Shown here piece by piece: positions 16,627 to 25,296 of a stretch of 64,000 nucleotides of DNA. Made by a program: the position numbers and the translations under genes. Every line of letters starts with the position of its first letter. Position 1 is the stretch's first letter. Below the pieces are notes generated by a model. The model was not told the DNA's origin. It worked only from the letters and a program-made list of their open reading frames with translations, and searched no databases. Origin of the DNA: Solitalea longa (GTDB lineage: Bacteria > Bacteroidota > Bacteroidia > Sphingobacteriales > Sphingobacteriaceae); the NCBI RefSeq assembly GCF_002920915.1, contig NZ_PQVF01000001.1:62001-126000 (forward strand), read 5' to 3'.

Positions 16627-17691
16627 ATGATAGAAACATTAAACATTGAAGTTCAAAAGGTAGAAAAATCAAAAATCAGTTCAGTTGATTTTAATGATCT
16701 TCCTTTTGGAAAAGTTTTCTCAGACCACATGTTGGTTGCTGAATATAGCGATGGTGAGTGGAAAAACATTAATATTAAACCTTACGCTCCAATTGAGTTT
16801 ACCCCTGCTGTTGCAGCTTTGCATTACGGACAATCAATTTTTGAAGGCTTAAAGGCTTTTAAAAACGAACAGGGAGAAGCGGTCATTTTCCGCCCAGAAG
16901 CTAATTTCGAGCGTTTCAATATTTCTGCCGAGCGTATGTGCATGCCTACTGTTCCTGAGGAAATCTTCATGAAAGGCATGGCTCAGTTAATTGAATTGGA
17001 TAATAACTGGATTCCGAATAAACCTGATTGCGCTCTTTATATCCGTCCGTTTATGTTTTCAACTGACGAATATATTGGAGTACGTCCTTCAGCAAAATAT
17101 ACATTCATTGTGTTCACCTGCCCGGTAGGCGCTTATTACAGCAAGTCGGTTAAAGTGAAATTTGAAACCACCTATTCTCGTTCATGCCCTGGAGGTATTG
17201 GCTATGCTAAAGCGGCTGCCAACTATGGAGCATCGATGTATCCGGCAATGCTGGCTCAACAACAAGGATTTGATCAGGTTATCTGGACCGATTCAAGTTC
17301 ACACGAGTTTATTGAAGAGTCGGGTGTAATGAATGTAATGTTTGTAATTGATGGCAAACTGGTTACTCCTCCGGCTAAAGACACCATTTTAAAAGGAATA
17401 ACCCGTGACAGCGTGTTAACAATTGCCCGCGAATGGGGATTGACAGTTGAAGAACGCCCGGTAGCAGTTAGTGAGGTAGTTCAGGCTATTGAAGAAGGTC
17501 GTCTTACTGAAGCTTTTGGCGTTGGTACAGCAGCAACCATCAGCCAGATCGCACAGATCACCAATGGCGATAAGGATTATATTTTACCTGATCCGGCTGG
17601 ACGTGATTTTTCAAATAAAGTTCATAAGCACCTTGATGCGATTAAATCAGGTACAGTTGCTGATACTCACGGTTGGATCTATAAAGTTTAA
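16627..17691 (+). CDS. ilvE: Branched-chain amino acid aminotransferase
   Basis: A 354-residue PLP-dependent class IV aminotransferase that interconverts leucine, isoleucine and valine with their 2-oxo acids. The PLP-binding lysine is Lys195 in GGIGYAKAAANYGAS. The substrate-side signatures ALHYGQSIFEGLKAF and EESGVMNVMFV and the C-terminal FGVGTAATI are intact. Length fits the longer BCAT group. A strong terminator follows directly. Confidence 0.93.
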   Translation: MIETLNIEVQKVEKSKISSVDFNDLPFGKVFSDHMLVAEYSDGEWKNINIKPYAPIEFTPAVAALHYGQSIFEGLKAFKNEQGEAVIFRPEANFERFNISAERMCMPTVPEEIFMKGMAQLIELDNNWIPNKPDCALYIRPFMFSTDEYIGVRPSAKYTFIVFTCPVGAYYSKSVKVKFETTYSRSCPGGIGYAKAAANYGASMYPAMLAQQQGFDQVIWTDSSSHEFIEESGVMNVMFVIDGKLVTPPAKDTILKGITRDSVLTIAREWGLTVEERPVAVSEVVQAIEEGRLTEAFGVGTAATISQIAQITNGDKDYILPDPAGRDFSNKVHKHLDAIKSGTVADTHGWIYKV

Positions 17692-17714
17692 GTTCAAATC
17701 GAATAAATAAGATA

Positions 17715-17750
17715 AAAGCTGCTTCTGTTAATACGGAAGTAGCTTTTTTT
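17715..17750. terminator. Terminator between ilvE and the AsmA-like gene
   Basis: Arms aaagctgcttc (17715-17725) and gaagtagcttt (17736-17746) pair with one G-U, followed by a T run. The A-rich left flank lets it work in both directions, for ilvE and for the convergent gene. Confidence 0.8.
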
Positions 17751-17766
17751 ATTATTTGTCGGTTGG

Positions 17767-19545
17767 TTAATCTTTCTGAACCTGTTTCTCAATCTGTTCT
17801 TTCCTGCTCTTATCCTCTTTCTTCTTTTTCTTACGCAGTTTATGGGATACCTGCTTTTCTTTTAGCGATTTAATTTTTTCTTCTTTGTTATCCGTTATGC
17901 CCACCGAAGGTTTTAAGGCAGTGAACAAGCTTTTCCATAAGAAATTAAACACCGATCGGGTTTTATCACGGTGGTACGTGGTATTGGCAATTCGTATCGG
18001 AACCTCCGGAATTGGATTACTCTTTGAAATTATGATCGCATTTACAAGTGTTGAAACAAAGCCTTGATTTTCGGTGGTTCCGGTCTCTTTGTTTAATAGC
18101 TGAATTTCCAGATCATCATATAAAAATTCCATGCGGGTTTTGGAGGTACTCGAATTGGCCTTTATAGTAAAATCCATACTATTGAGCTTACCTGTTTTAA
18201 TGCGAACGAAAGCAAGACTCTGCAGTGCCGGATTCATCCGCTTCAGTTCCATCGGTTTGATCTTTCCCTTTACTATAAATGTTTTCTCTTTTGGGTTAAC
18301 CGGAAAATTAAAGTCAACGATAAGTTCTCCGGAGCCCATCAAAAACGCACTGCTTTTTATGGAAATCATTGGCTTAGCCGGGTTGAGTAAATTTGAAACG
18401 TTTGTTAGTGTTGCGTTTAAATTGGTAAAATATATTGTTCCACTTTTGGCTCGTCCCAAAGGTAGTTCTTCATATTCTACCCGTCCATCAGTTACCTGAA
18501 TCTTTTTAATTAATACTTCGTGTTTAACCTGTTGAAGCATTTCATGAAATAGAAGTTTTTCCTTGAGGTTTTTATTGGGAAGGTTTTTGTCACGAAAAGC
18601 CTCAATAAACGGCCGAACAATAGAAATCTTATTTGCCATTATTCGTTCATCAAAAAGAAATGATTTCAGATGCAGTCCTTCAATTGAAATGGAATCTACA
18701 CTTATTGAAAAACGATCGGTTTGTTCACCCACCATCTTTGCAAAGTCTTGCTTTTTGTATTGCGGTTTTAAGGTCACGTTCTGCATCGTAACCGATGAAT
18801 CGTTAGTAGCCAAGTTCAGCTGACCAACCACTATTTTATATCGTTTGTTAGGGCTTAAGTATTCATGGTCCTCTATCCGAACACGGATATTCTTGCTGTA
18901 AAAAAAACGGGTGCTATCTATTTCTGCCAGTGAGTCAATTAAAACGTCATCTAATAGAACCGTTAACCTACCCACATTTAGAATAGTGTTCCTTTTTCCG
19001 AAGATGCGCTTGTAGACAACCTCTCCATCAACAAATTTTATCTCGGTCAGTGCTATCGAATTAAAAACCGGTTTAAGTAGTTCAAAAAGCGTTTTTGGGG
19101 GCTCCTTTTTTTTGATACCTGGAATCGTCAGGTCTTTGATCCACAATAGCCGGGGTTCTTTCACCAATAATAAACCGGTTGTTAGCTTTTTGCTTTTATA
19201 GAAGTTCCAGAAATTAATATCTGTTAAGGCTATTGATTGGCAGTAAACATCAAAAACAGATTGTGGAGCCAGATTAGCTGATTTTAATTGTTTATAACGA
19301 GCAGTATCTGCAATCAGATGCGGTTCGGTTAAGTAAATTCTGCCCAAAAACAGTTTAATCGTCAGGCCTTTCAGCTCCAATCGGTATAGGCCATTCGATG
19401 ATTCTCTAACCTTAGATTGCAATTGCTCTTTTAATATTGGTTCCAGCCTCGCATCTAAATACCAGGCAGTTCCACCCAAAACGAGTATGGCTGCAATAAG
19501 AATTATCGCGATCCAGGTTAATATTTTCCGCTTTCTTGTACGCAT
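17767..19545 (-). CDS. AsmA-like membrane-anchored protein, Bacteroidota-type
   Basis: A 592-residue protein with one N-terminal transmembrane helix (about residues 9-28), followed by a long beta-rich periplasmic region reminiscent of AsmA/DUF748 proteins (YRLELKGLTIKLFLGRIYL, then ...IKIQVTDGRVEYEELP). These proteins line the envelope and help lipid traffic or outer-membrane homeostasis in other bacteria. The last 40 residues are extremely basic (KKKKKEDKSRKEQ). The AsmA assignment is by overall pattern, not by a diagnostic motif. Confidence 0.6.
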   Translation of the reverse strand: MRTRKRKILTWIAIILIAAILVLGGTAWYLDARLEPILKEQLQSKVRESSNGLYRLELKGLTIKLFLGRIYLTEPHLIADTARYKQLKSANLAPQSVFDVYCQSIALTDINFWNFYKSKKLTTGLLLVKEPRLLWIKDLTIPGIKKKEPPKTLFELLKPVFNSIALTEIKFVDGEVVYKRIFGKRNTILNVGRLTVLLDDVLIDSLAEIDSTRFFYSKNIRVRIEDHEYLSPNKRYKIVVGQLNLATNDSSVTMQNVTLKPQYKKQDFAKMVGEQTDRFSISVDSISIEGLHLKSFLFDERIMANKISIVRPFIEAFRDKNLPNKNLKEKLLFHEMLQQVKHEVLIKKIQVTDGRVEYEELPLGRAKSGTIYFTNLNATLTNVSNLLNPAKPMISIKSSAFLMGSGELIVDFNFPVNPKEKTFIVKGKIKPMELKRMNPALQSLAFVRIKTGKLNSMDFTIKANSSTSKTRMEFLYDDLEIQLLNKETGTTENQGFVSTLVNAIIISKSNPIPEVPIRIANTTYHRDKTRSVFNFLWKSLFTALKPSVGITDNKEEKIKSLKEKQVSHKLRKKKKKEDKSRKEQIEKQVQKD

Positions 19546-19623
19546 TAGAGTAGGGGCTATCGTAATTTAACAATATGAATAGACAATCTTACTGCCAAAG
19601 TGTCATTTATCGGGTTATTTGTT

Positions 19624-19631
19624 TATTTTTG
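19624..19631 (+). promoter_or_regulatory. Bacteroidota -7 box (TATTTTTG)
   Basis: TAnnTTTG match about 100 bases upstream of miaB, in the divergent gap with the AsmA-like gene; it would leave a leader of roughly 95 bases. The -33 region is not convincing. Confidence 0.35.
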
Positions 19632-19731
19632 CGGTCCTAATTTTTAATACATTAGGTGTAATCATCAAATATGCGATGGCTACCTGGTGTAAATGATTAA
19701 TCAGTTGATTAGTTTAAATAAGTGAAGAGAT

Positions 19732-21150
19732 ATGTTTAACACGGGGATTACGGTAAAAGAACACGATGAAGCTCGCCAGGGAGAGGCGTTAGTTTTAGAA
19801 AACCAAACGGGCAAAAATAATGGGCGCAAGCTTTATATTGAAAGCTATGGATGTCAGATGAACTTTTCTGACTCCGAAATCGTGGCTTCTATTATGCTCG
19901 ATACCGGCTTTACTACAACGAATGCTTATCAGGAAGCAGATGTGATCTTTATCAACACCTGTTCTATCCGAGAAAATGCAGAACAACGCGTTCGCAATCG
20001 CTTAAAAGAGTTTGCTGTTGCTAAAGTGCGCAAACCCGATATGGTGGTGGGCGTATTAGGCTGTATGGCTGAGCGTTTAAAAGCTAAGTTTTTGGAAGAA
20101 GAAAAACTGGTTGATATTGTTGTGGGACCTGATGCTTACCGTGACCTTCCTAACCTGATCGAAAGGGTTGACGATGGTAGCAAAGCAGTTAATGTACTCC
20201 TGTCGAGAGAAGAAACCTACGCCGACATTAATCCGGTACGATTAACCAGTAACGGTATTTCGGCATTTGTTTCCATAATGCGTGGTTGCGACAATATGTG
20301 TTCTTTTTGTGTGGTGCCTTTTACCCGCGGACGTGAACGCAGTCGTGATGCACATTCAATAGTAAAAGAAGTAAGCGATCTATATAATAATGGCTACAAG
20401 GAGGTAACTCTTTTGGGCCAAAACGTCGACTCCTATAAATGGAGCAATGAAGAAGGCACTGAATCGGTGAATTTCGCTCAACTTCTGGAGCGGGTTGCAT
20501 TGGTAAGTCCTGAGGTTCGTGTTCGTTTTTCAACTTCACATCCTAAAGATATTACGGATGAAGTATTGCACACTATGGGCAAATACGAAAACATCTGTAA
20601 GTATATTCACTTGCCGGTGCAATCGGGCAATAGCAGGATACTCGATTTAATGAATCGTACTTATGACCGTGAATGGTACATGGGTCGTATTGAGGCCATT
20701 CGCCGAATTATTCCAGGTTGTGCTATTTCAACCGACGTTATAACTGGTTTTTGTTCAGAGACCGAAGAAGAACATCAGGAGACTTTGAGCATGATGGATT
20801 TTGTGCAATATGATTATGCCTACATGTTCATGTACTCGGAGCGTCCCGGCACACCGGCGGCTAAAAAGCTGACCGATGATATTCCTACTGAGGTTAAAAA
20901 TCGACGATTAACAGAGATCATCAATAAGCAGCAAGCTCATTCAAAAATTCGCCTGGAGCAACAATTAGGTAAAGTTCAAAAAGTATTGGTTGAAGGTCTG
21001 TCAAAAAAATCAGATCTGGATTTCTGCGGAAGAAATGACCAGAATGCCATGGTAATTTTCCCGGTAATTGAAGGCGTTAAACCTGGCGATTATGTGAGTG
21101 TACGGGTTGAGCGTTGCACTTCAGCTACATTGATTGGGAAGATGGAGTAA
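19732..21150 (+). CDS. miaB: tRNA-2-methylthio-N6-dimethylallyladenosine synthase
   Basis: A 472-residue radical-SAM methylthiotransferase that converts i6A37 to ms2i6A37 in tRNAs reading UNN codons. Three parts are visible: the UPF0004 domain ([17 protein letters not shown], cysteines ligating the auxiliary cluster), the radical-SAM CxxxCxxC motif in [17 protein letters not shown], and a C-terminal TRAM domain. The first 30 residues are an extension not found in all members. It heads a series leading to lptE and secG. Confidence 0.95.
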   Translation: MFNTGITVKEHDEARQGEALVLENQTGKNNGRKLYIESYGCQMNFSDSEIVASIMLDTGFTTTNAYQEADVIFINTCSIRENAEQRVRNRLKEFAVAKVRKPDMVVGVLGCMAERLKAKFLEEEKLVDIVVGPDAYRDLPNLIERVDDGSKAVNVLLSREETYADINPVRLTSNGISAFVSIMRGCDNMCSFCVVPFTRGRERSRDAHSIVKEVSDLYNNGYKEVTLLGQNVDSYKWSNEEGTESVNFAQLLERVALVSPEVRVRFSTSHPKDITDEVLHTMGKYENICKYIHLPVQSGNSRILDLMNRTYDREWYMGRIEAIRRIIPGCAISTDVITGFCSETEEEHQETLSMMDFVQYDYAYMFMYSERPGTPAAKKLTDDIPTEVKNRRLTEIINKQQAHSKIRLEQQLGKVQKVLVEGLSKKSDLDFCGRNDQNAMVIFPVIEGVKPGDYVSVRVERCTSATLIGKME

Positions 21151-21155
21151 GCGTT

Positions 21156-21656
21156 AAGTGATTGAATGAGAGAATGATTGAATGACAAATTAATTTTCGA
21201 TATTCATCAATCATCTACTTATTCATCATACAATGGAAAAAACAAACAAAGAAGAGTTCGTTAAAGAATTCAAAGCTAGAACAAAGACTTTTGTAGTCAG
21301 AAATATTAACTTATTCAGGCATTTGCCTAAGACTACAGAGGCTGATATTATCGGAAAACAGCTTCTTCGATCTTCATCTTCTGTTGGAGCCAATTATCGA
21401 GCAGCTTGCAGAGCCCGATCAAAAGCTGAATTCTTTGCGAAATTAAGTATAGTAGTTGAAGAAGCTGATGAGTCTCTTTTTTGGCTGGAAGTGATTTTAG
21501 AGACAGGCATTTTGCCTGCAACGAAGCTTGAATCATTGATTAAAGAAACTGAAGAGATACTTTCAATAGTCGCAAAAGCAAGAAAAAATACATATTGATA
21601 GTGTGCATTTATTCTTTCATTCAATTATTCAATCCTTCTTTCATTATTGATGCACA
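21156..21656. repeat. Imperfect inverted repeat enclosing the four-helix-bundle gene
   Basis: The left flank (about 21161-21186, gattgaatgag... repeated ATTGAATGA units) is largely complementary to the right flank (about 21615-21645, tcattcaattattcaatcc...). One 18-base comparison gives 15 matches. An inner palindrome tgtgcat / atgcaca (21602-21608 and 21650-21656) adds a second hairpin on the right. The coding sequence lies between the arms. Confidence 0.5.
21233..21598 (+). CDS. Four-helix-bundle protein (23S rRNA intervening-sequence/bAvd type)
   Basis: A 121-residue all-helical protein of the family first seen as the ORF of 23S rRNA intervening sequences, related to the Avd accessory protein of diversity-generating retroelements. 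Recognisable segments are FRHLPKTTEADIIGKQLLRSSSSVGANYRAACRARSKAEF and SIVVEEADESLFWLEVI. Family members form pentameric, positively charged barrels that bind nucleic acid; the function of stand-alone copies is unknown. It is inserted between miaB and the sigma-54 activator, flanked by inverted repeats. Confidence 0.85.
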   Translation: MEKTNKEEFVKEFKARTKTFVVRNINLFRHLPKTTEADIIGKQLLRSSSSVGANYRAACRARSKAEFFAKLSIVVEEADESLFWLEVILETGILPATKLESLIKETEEILSIVAKARKNTY

Positions 21657-21659
21657 TTA

Positions 21660-22904
21660 ATGAACGTACAAGAAATTAAACAACGATTCGGAATAATTGG
21701 TAACTCACCGTTGCTGAATAGGGCTATTGATATCGCCCGGCAGGTGGCACCTACTGATATTTCGGTACTTATAACAGGTGAAAGTGGATCGGGCAAAGAG
21801 GCCTTTTCTCATATTATCCATAATATCAGTCACCGTAAGCATGGTCCGTTTATAGCGGTTAACTGTGGAGCAATCCCTGAGGGAACGGTAGATTCAGAGT
21901 TATTCGGTCACGTAAAAGGATCATTTACCAATGCTGTTGATGATCGAAAAGGATATTTCGAAGTAGTAAACGGAGGCACCATTTTTTTAGATGAGGTTGC
22001 CGAATTACCACTCGGAACCCAGGCCCGTTTACTTCGCATTTTAGAAACAGGCGAGTATCTAAGGGTAGGTTCATCAAAAGTACAGAAAACGGATGTTCGC
22101 ATTGTGGCGGCTACCAATGTGGAGGTATATGATGCCGTTCAAAAAGGGAAATTCCGCGAAGACCTCTATTACCGTCTTAACACCGTACCGCTGCGTATTC
22201 CATCGTTACGTGAGCGCAAGGAAGATGTTTATTTATTATTCAGAAAATTTGTAGCTGACTTTAGCGAGAAATACCGTAGCCCTTCGATACAATTAACTGA
22301 AGATGCACGACAAGTGCTCGAAAATTACTCATGGCCGGGGAACGTGAGGCAGCTTAGAAATCTGGCAGAGCAAATTGCTGTTTTGGAAAAAAACCGGGAG
22401 GTGGATGCTATAACATTGCGTCATTATCTACCCACCGAGCAGTCGAGTACTTTGCCAATGATTCGAAAAGATGGTGGCCAATCAATGGATTTTTCGGAAA
22501 GAGACATCTTATATAAGGTGCTATTCGATATGCGAAAGGATATTACCGATTTAAAGAAATTGGTAGTGGAGATCATTCAGCATCCCGATGGAATCAATCA
22601 TATTGTTCAATCAAATCCGCAAATCATTACCAAGCTTTACAGCGACGTACAGCCGTTTGAAAGCGAAGAGATCCGACAGCCGATCAATATTGAACCGGCT
22701 CCGGTAGCCCATACACCACAGCCGCATTATCACCCAATTAACCTGGCTGAGGAAGTGGAAGAAAGTCTTTCGTTGAATGACCAGGAAGCTGATCTGATAA
22801 AGAAGGCACTTAAAAAACATAAAGGAAAACGAAAATACGCAGCAACAGAATTGGGAATATCTGAACGTACCCTTTATCGTAAAATTAAAGAGTTAAATTT
22901 ATAG
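21660..22904 (+). CDS. Sigma-54 interacting AAA+ transcriptional activator, no receiver domain
   Basis: A 414-residue enhancer-binding protein. The AAA+ domain starts almost at the N-terminus: Walker A GESGSGKEAF, Walker B FLDEVAELP, and the arginine-containing FREDLYYRLNTVPLRIPSLR. The C-terminus is a Fis-type helix-turn-helix (KYAATELGISERTLYRKIKEL). There is no receiver or sensor domain. The sigma-54 contact loop reads GSFTNA in place of the usual GAFTGA. It precedes lptE by 22 bases; this neighbourhood is common in Bacteroidota. Confidence 0.92.
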   Translation: MNVQEIKQRFGIIGNSPLLNRAIDIARQVAPTDISVLITGESGSGKEAFSHIIHNISHRKHGPFIAVNCGAIPEGTVDSELFGHVKGSFTNAVDDRKGYFEVVNGGTIFLDEVAELPLGTQARLLRILETGEYLRVGSSKVQKTDVRIVAATNVEVYDAVQKGKFREDLYYRLNTVPLRIPSLRERKEDVYLLFRKFVADFSEKYRSPSIQLTEDARQVLENYSWPGNVRQLRNLAEQIAVLEKNREVDAITLRHYLPTEQSSTLPMIRKDGGQSMDFSERDILYKVLFDMRKDITDLKKLVVEIIQHPDGINHIVQSNPQIITKLYSDVQPFESEEIRQPINIEPAPVAHTPQPHYHPINLAEEVEESLSLNDQEADLIKKALKKHKGKRKYAATELGISERTLYRKIKELNL

Positions 22905-22926
22905 AGAAATCCGGCTTGAATTTATA

Positions 22927-23439
22927 ATGAAGAAAATAGTTTATTTAATAGCTTTTACACTTTTTGCACATTCCCTTTCGGGGTGTTATTCTTTTACCGG
23001 AACTTCCATTCCGCTTAGTGTAAAAACCTATTCGGTTCAGTTTTTTGAGAACAGGGCTCCATTGGTTGACCCAACCCTGAGTCAGAAGTTTACCGAATCA
23101 TTAAAAGATCGGATTTCGCGTCAGTCGCCATTAGCATTAACCAAAGGGTTTGGTGATGTTAATTTTGAAGGTACTATTACCGGATATCGGGTTGAACCGG
23201 TGGCATTTAGCTCAACTGGCGAAACCGGTAGCGCTGAACAGAACCGGCTTACTATTACCGTTCAGGTAAAATGCACCAATACCAAAGATGAAAAGCAAAG
23301 CTTTGAACAATCGTTCTCCCAATTTGAGAACTTTTCAAAAACTCAAAACTTATCAGGTGTATTTCAAATTGAGCTAAATCAGCTTATAATTGATAAGTTA
23401 ACAACAGATATTTATAACAGGGCATTTTCAAACTGGTAA
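22927..23439 (+). CDS. lptE: LPS-assembly lipoprotein LptE-like
   Basis: A 170-residue outer-membrane lipoprotein. The signal ends in a lipobox with acylated Cys20 (HSLSGC). The rest follows the LptE-like pattern seen in Bacteroidota (CYSFTGTSIPLSVKTYSVQF..., then ...FTESLKDRI and a beta strand set). In the Lpt machine, LptE plugs the LptD barrel and helps place lipopolysaccharide at the cell surface. Placement between the sigma-54 activator and secG is conserved in the phylum. Confidence 0.85.
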   Translation: MKKIVYLIAFTLFAHSLSGCYSFTGTSIPLSVKTYSVQFFENRAPLVDPTLSQKFTESLKDRISRQSPLALTKGFGDVNFEGTITGYRVEPVAFSSTGETGSAEQNRLTITVQVKCTNTKDEKQSFEQSFSQFENFSKTQNLSGVFQIELNQLIIDKLTTDIYNRAFSNW

Positions 23440-23442
23440 AAT

Positions 23443-24693
23443 TTGAACGTAGAAGAATTCAATAATTCAATTACTAATCCGACGGGGTCGGCAAGTGTTT
23501 CAGCGTCGGCAATTAAGCAGGGGGTGGCAAAATATCCTTATTGTGCTTCGCTGCATTTTATGCATGCTAAAATTGCCAAGCGAAACGGCGATAAAGCTTA
23601 TGAAACACTTAGAGATACTGCCTCGGCTCATGCAACCAGCAGAGAGGCCTTGTATGCCTATTTAAACCCTCCAGTTGCAATCAAGCTGTTCGAGGAGCCG
23701 AATGACAACTTTTTCACTTCTGCGATTCGAACTCCTGCCGAACCGGTTATTGAAGAGCCTACGGCTGTTTCATGGGAGACTGTAACTGCTGAACCTGTTC
23801 AGGAGGAACCAATTTTGGATGAAGAAGTGGCAATACCTTTTGAATCTTCAGCAGCGGAGACCATCGTTCCTAAGGATTATTTTGATGTTAGCGATGACCT
23901 GCCTGAAGAGTTCATAGGCGTATCATTAACTCCTGAAGAGACCACACCAACTACTGAAGATGGAAAGATTGATGAAGACAGTTTTGAAACACCTCCAGAG
24001 TTTCACCGCTGGAAAGACAGTTTAGAAATTCCTATCAATTTAAAACTACAACAGGATGTTAAGCCAAAGGAAACTGATAAGGAGCCTGAAATAATTATTG
24101 AGGCAGTAGAACCCATAACCGTTGCTCAACCCAAAATTGAAGCAGGACAGGTTTTTGAGCCGATGCCTTTAATAGTAAGAGGTGATACTGCAGTGGCAGC
24201 CAACCTTGATGATAAATTACCGCATACTTTTACTTTTTGGTTGCGTCGCATAAGAAGGATGCAGCAGGAAGTAAATAAAGCTGCCGACAATATTAAGCTT
24301 GACCAATCTCAACCTATTAAAAAAGTGGTTTCTCCTGATATTGGGAAAGAGTTTCTGGAAAACGCTTTGCACATTTCAAACCTGAATGACCTTGAACAAA
24401 CAGTGGTTATTGAGTTTGATATGCGCAAAAAGGAAGATCAGATCATCGAAAAGTTCATTCGCGAGGAGCCAATGATCAGGGCTGTTCAATTAAATGAGAT
24501 TTCCTTTGAAGATAAAGCAGAAAAAAGCCAAAATGAAGGTAGCGTAATAGTGACCGAAACGATGGCCAAGGTCTATGCCGATCAGCATTTATTTGAGAAA
24601 GCCATTTCGGTTTACGAAAAATTGTGTTTGAAATATCCGGAAAAAAATACTTACTTTGCGGCTCAAATTGAGAAACTTAGAGCTAAGAACTAA
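23443..24693 (+). CDS. Acidic linker protein with C-terminal TPR-like repeat
   Basis: A 416-residue protein starting at TTG (23443), 3 bases after the lptE stop; no ATG is better placed. Residues 1-75 are a short helical domain (AIKQGVAKYPYCASLHFMHAKIAK). Residues about 80-260 are acidic, proline-rich and probably disordered. The last 40 residues read as one TPR-like hairpin (AKVYADQHLFEKAISVYEKL). Co-translation with lptE and closeness to secG suggest an envelope role, but the function is unknown. Confidence 0.75.
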   Translation: MNVEEFNNSITNPTGSASVSASAIKQGVAKYPYCASLHFMHAKIAKRNGDKAYETLRDTASAHATSREALYAYLNPPVAIKLFEEPNDNFFTSAIRTPAEPVIEEPTAVSWETVTAEPVQEEPILDEEVAIPFESSAAETIVPKDYFDVSDDLPEEFIGVSLTPEETTPTTEDGKIDEDSFETPPEFHRWKDSLEIPINLKLQQDVKPKETDKEPEIIIEAVEPITVAQPKIEAGQVFEPMPLIVRGDTAVAANLDDKLPHTFTFWLRRIRRMQQEVNKAADNIKLDQSQPIKKVVSPDIGKEFLENALHISNLNDLEQTVVIEFDMRKKEDQIIEKFIREEPMIRAVQLNEISFEDKAEKSQNEGSVIVTETMAKVYADQHLFEKAISVYEKLCLKYPEKNTYFAAQIEKLRAKN

Positions 24694-24742
24694 GCTATCA
24701 GGCAATTAAACAAGGAAACAGAATTATAATTATAGCAGAAAG

Positions 24743-25102
24743 ATGTATACGGCATTAGTGATCTTAACAATTTTAATAGCGATTTTACTGGTATTAATCG
24801 TTTTAGTGCAAAATCCTAAAGGCGGAGGTTTAAGCTCGGCTTTCGGTGGCGGGAACCAAATGATGGGTGTTCAAAAAACCTCTGATTTTCTTGAAAAAGC
24901 AACCTGGACCTTAGTTATTGGTTTATTAGTTGTAAGCCTTTCTACCAATATGTTCATTAACAGAAGTGCAGAACAAGGTGAATCAGCTATTCAGAAACAA
25001 ATTGATAACACCAGCATGCCAGCTCAAGCGCCAGCAAAATTACCAGCAGCTAACAATGCTGCACCAGCTGCTCAACCGGCAACTGATACTGTAAAAAAAT
25101 AA
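24743..25102 (+). CDS. secG: Preprotein translocase subunit SecG
   Basis: A 119-residue membrane protein with two transmembrane helices (residues about 2-22 and 52-72) separated by the conserved loop LVQNPKGGGLSSAFGGGNQ. SecG sits beside SecYE and improves SecA-driven export. The C-terminal 40 residues are an Ala/Pro/Gln tail typical of the phylum. It closes the miaB-lptE-secG series and is followed by a strong terminator. Confidence 0.95.
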   Translation: MYTALVILTILIAILLVLIVLVQNPKGGGLSSAFGGGNQMMGVQKTSDFLEKATWTLVIGLLVVSLSTNMFINRSAEQGESAIQKQIDNTSMPAQAPAKLPAANNAAPAAQPATDTVKK

Positions 25103-25121
25103 TCGTTAACAAACACATAGC

Positions 25122-25158
25122 AAAAAGCAGCTTATTCAAAATAAGCTGCTTTTTTTTT
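25122..25158 (+). terminator. Intrinsic terminator after secG
   Basis: Arms agcagcttat (25126-25135) and ataagctgct (25141-25150) with loop tcaaa, followed by a run of nine T including the last arm base. Confidence 0.9.
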
Positions 25159-25296
25159 GTCCTAATTCGCAACAGATAAATAAAACTTGTTTTTCTTTAA
25201 AAGTTGGTTTATTTTTTAAGTTTATGAAGTTATTATGAAACATAGGCGCCCGATTTATACGATGAGCTTATGTTTTAGTATTGATTTTTACGAGGC

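Noticed and set aside
18131-18499. 122-codon plus-strand frame inside the AsmA-like gene
   Set aside because: Opposite-strand shadow of a long coding sequence; its hydrophobic look mirrors the codons of the real gene.
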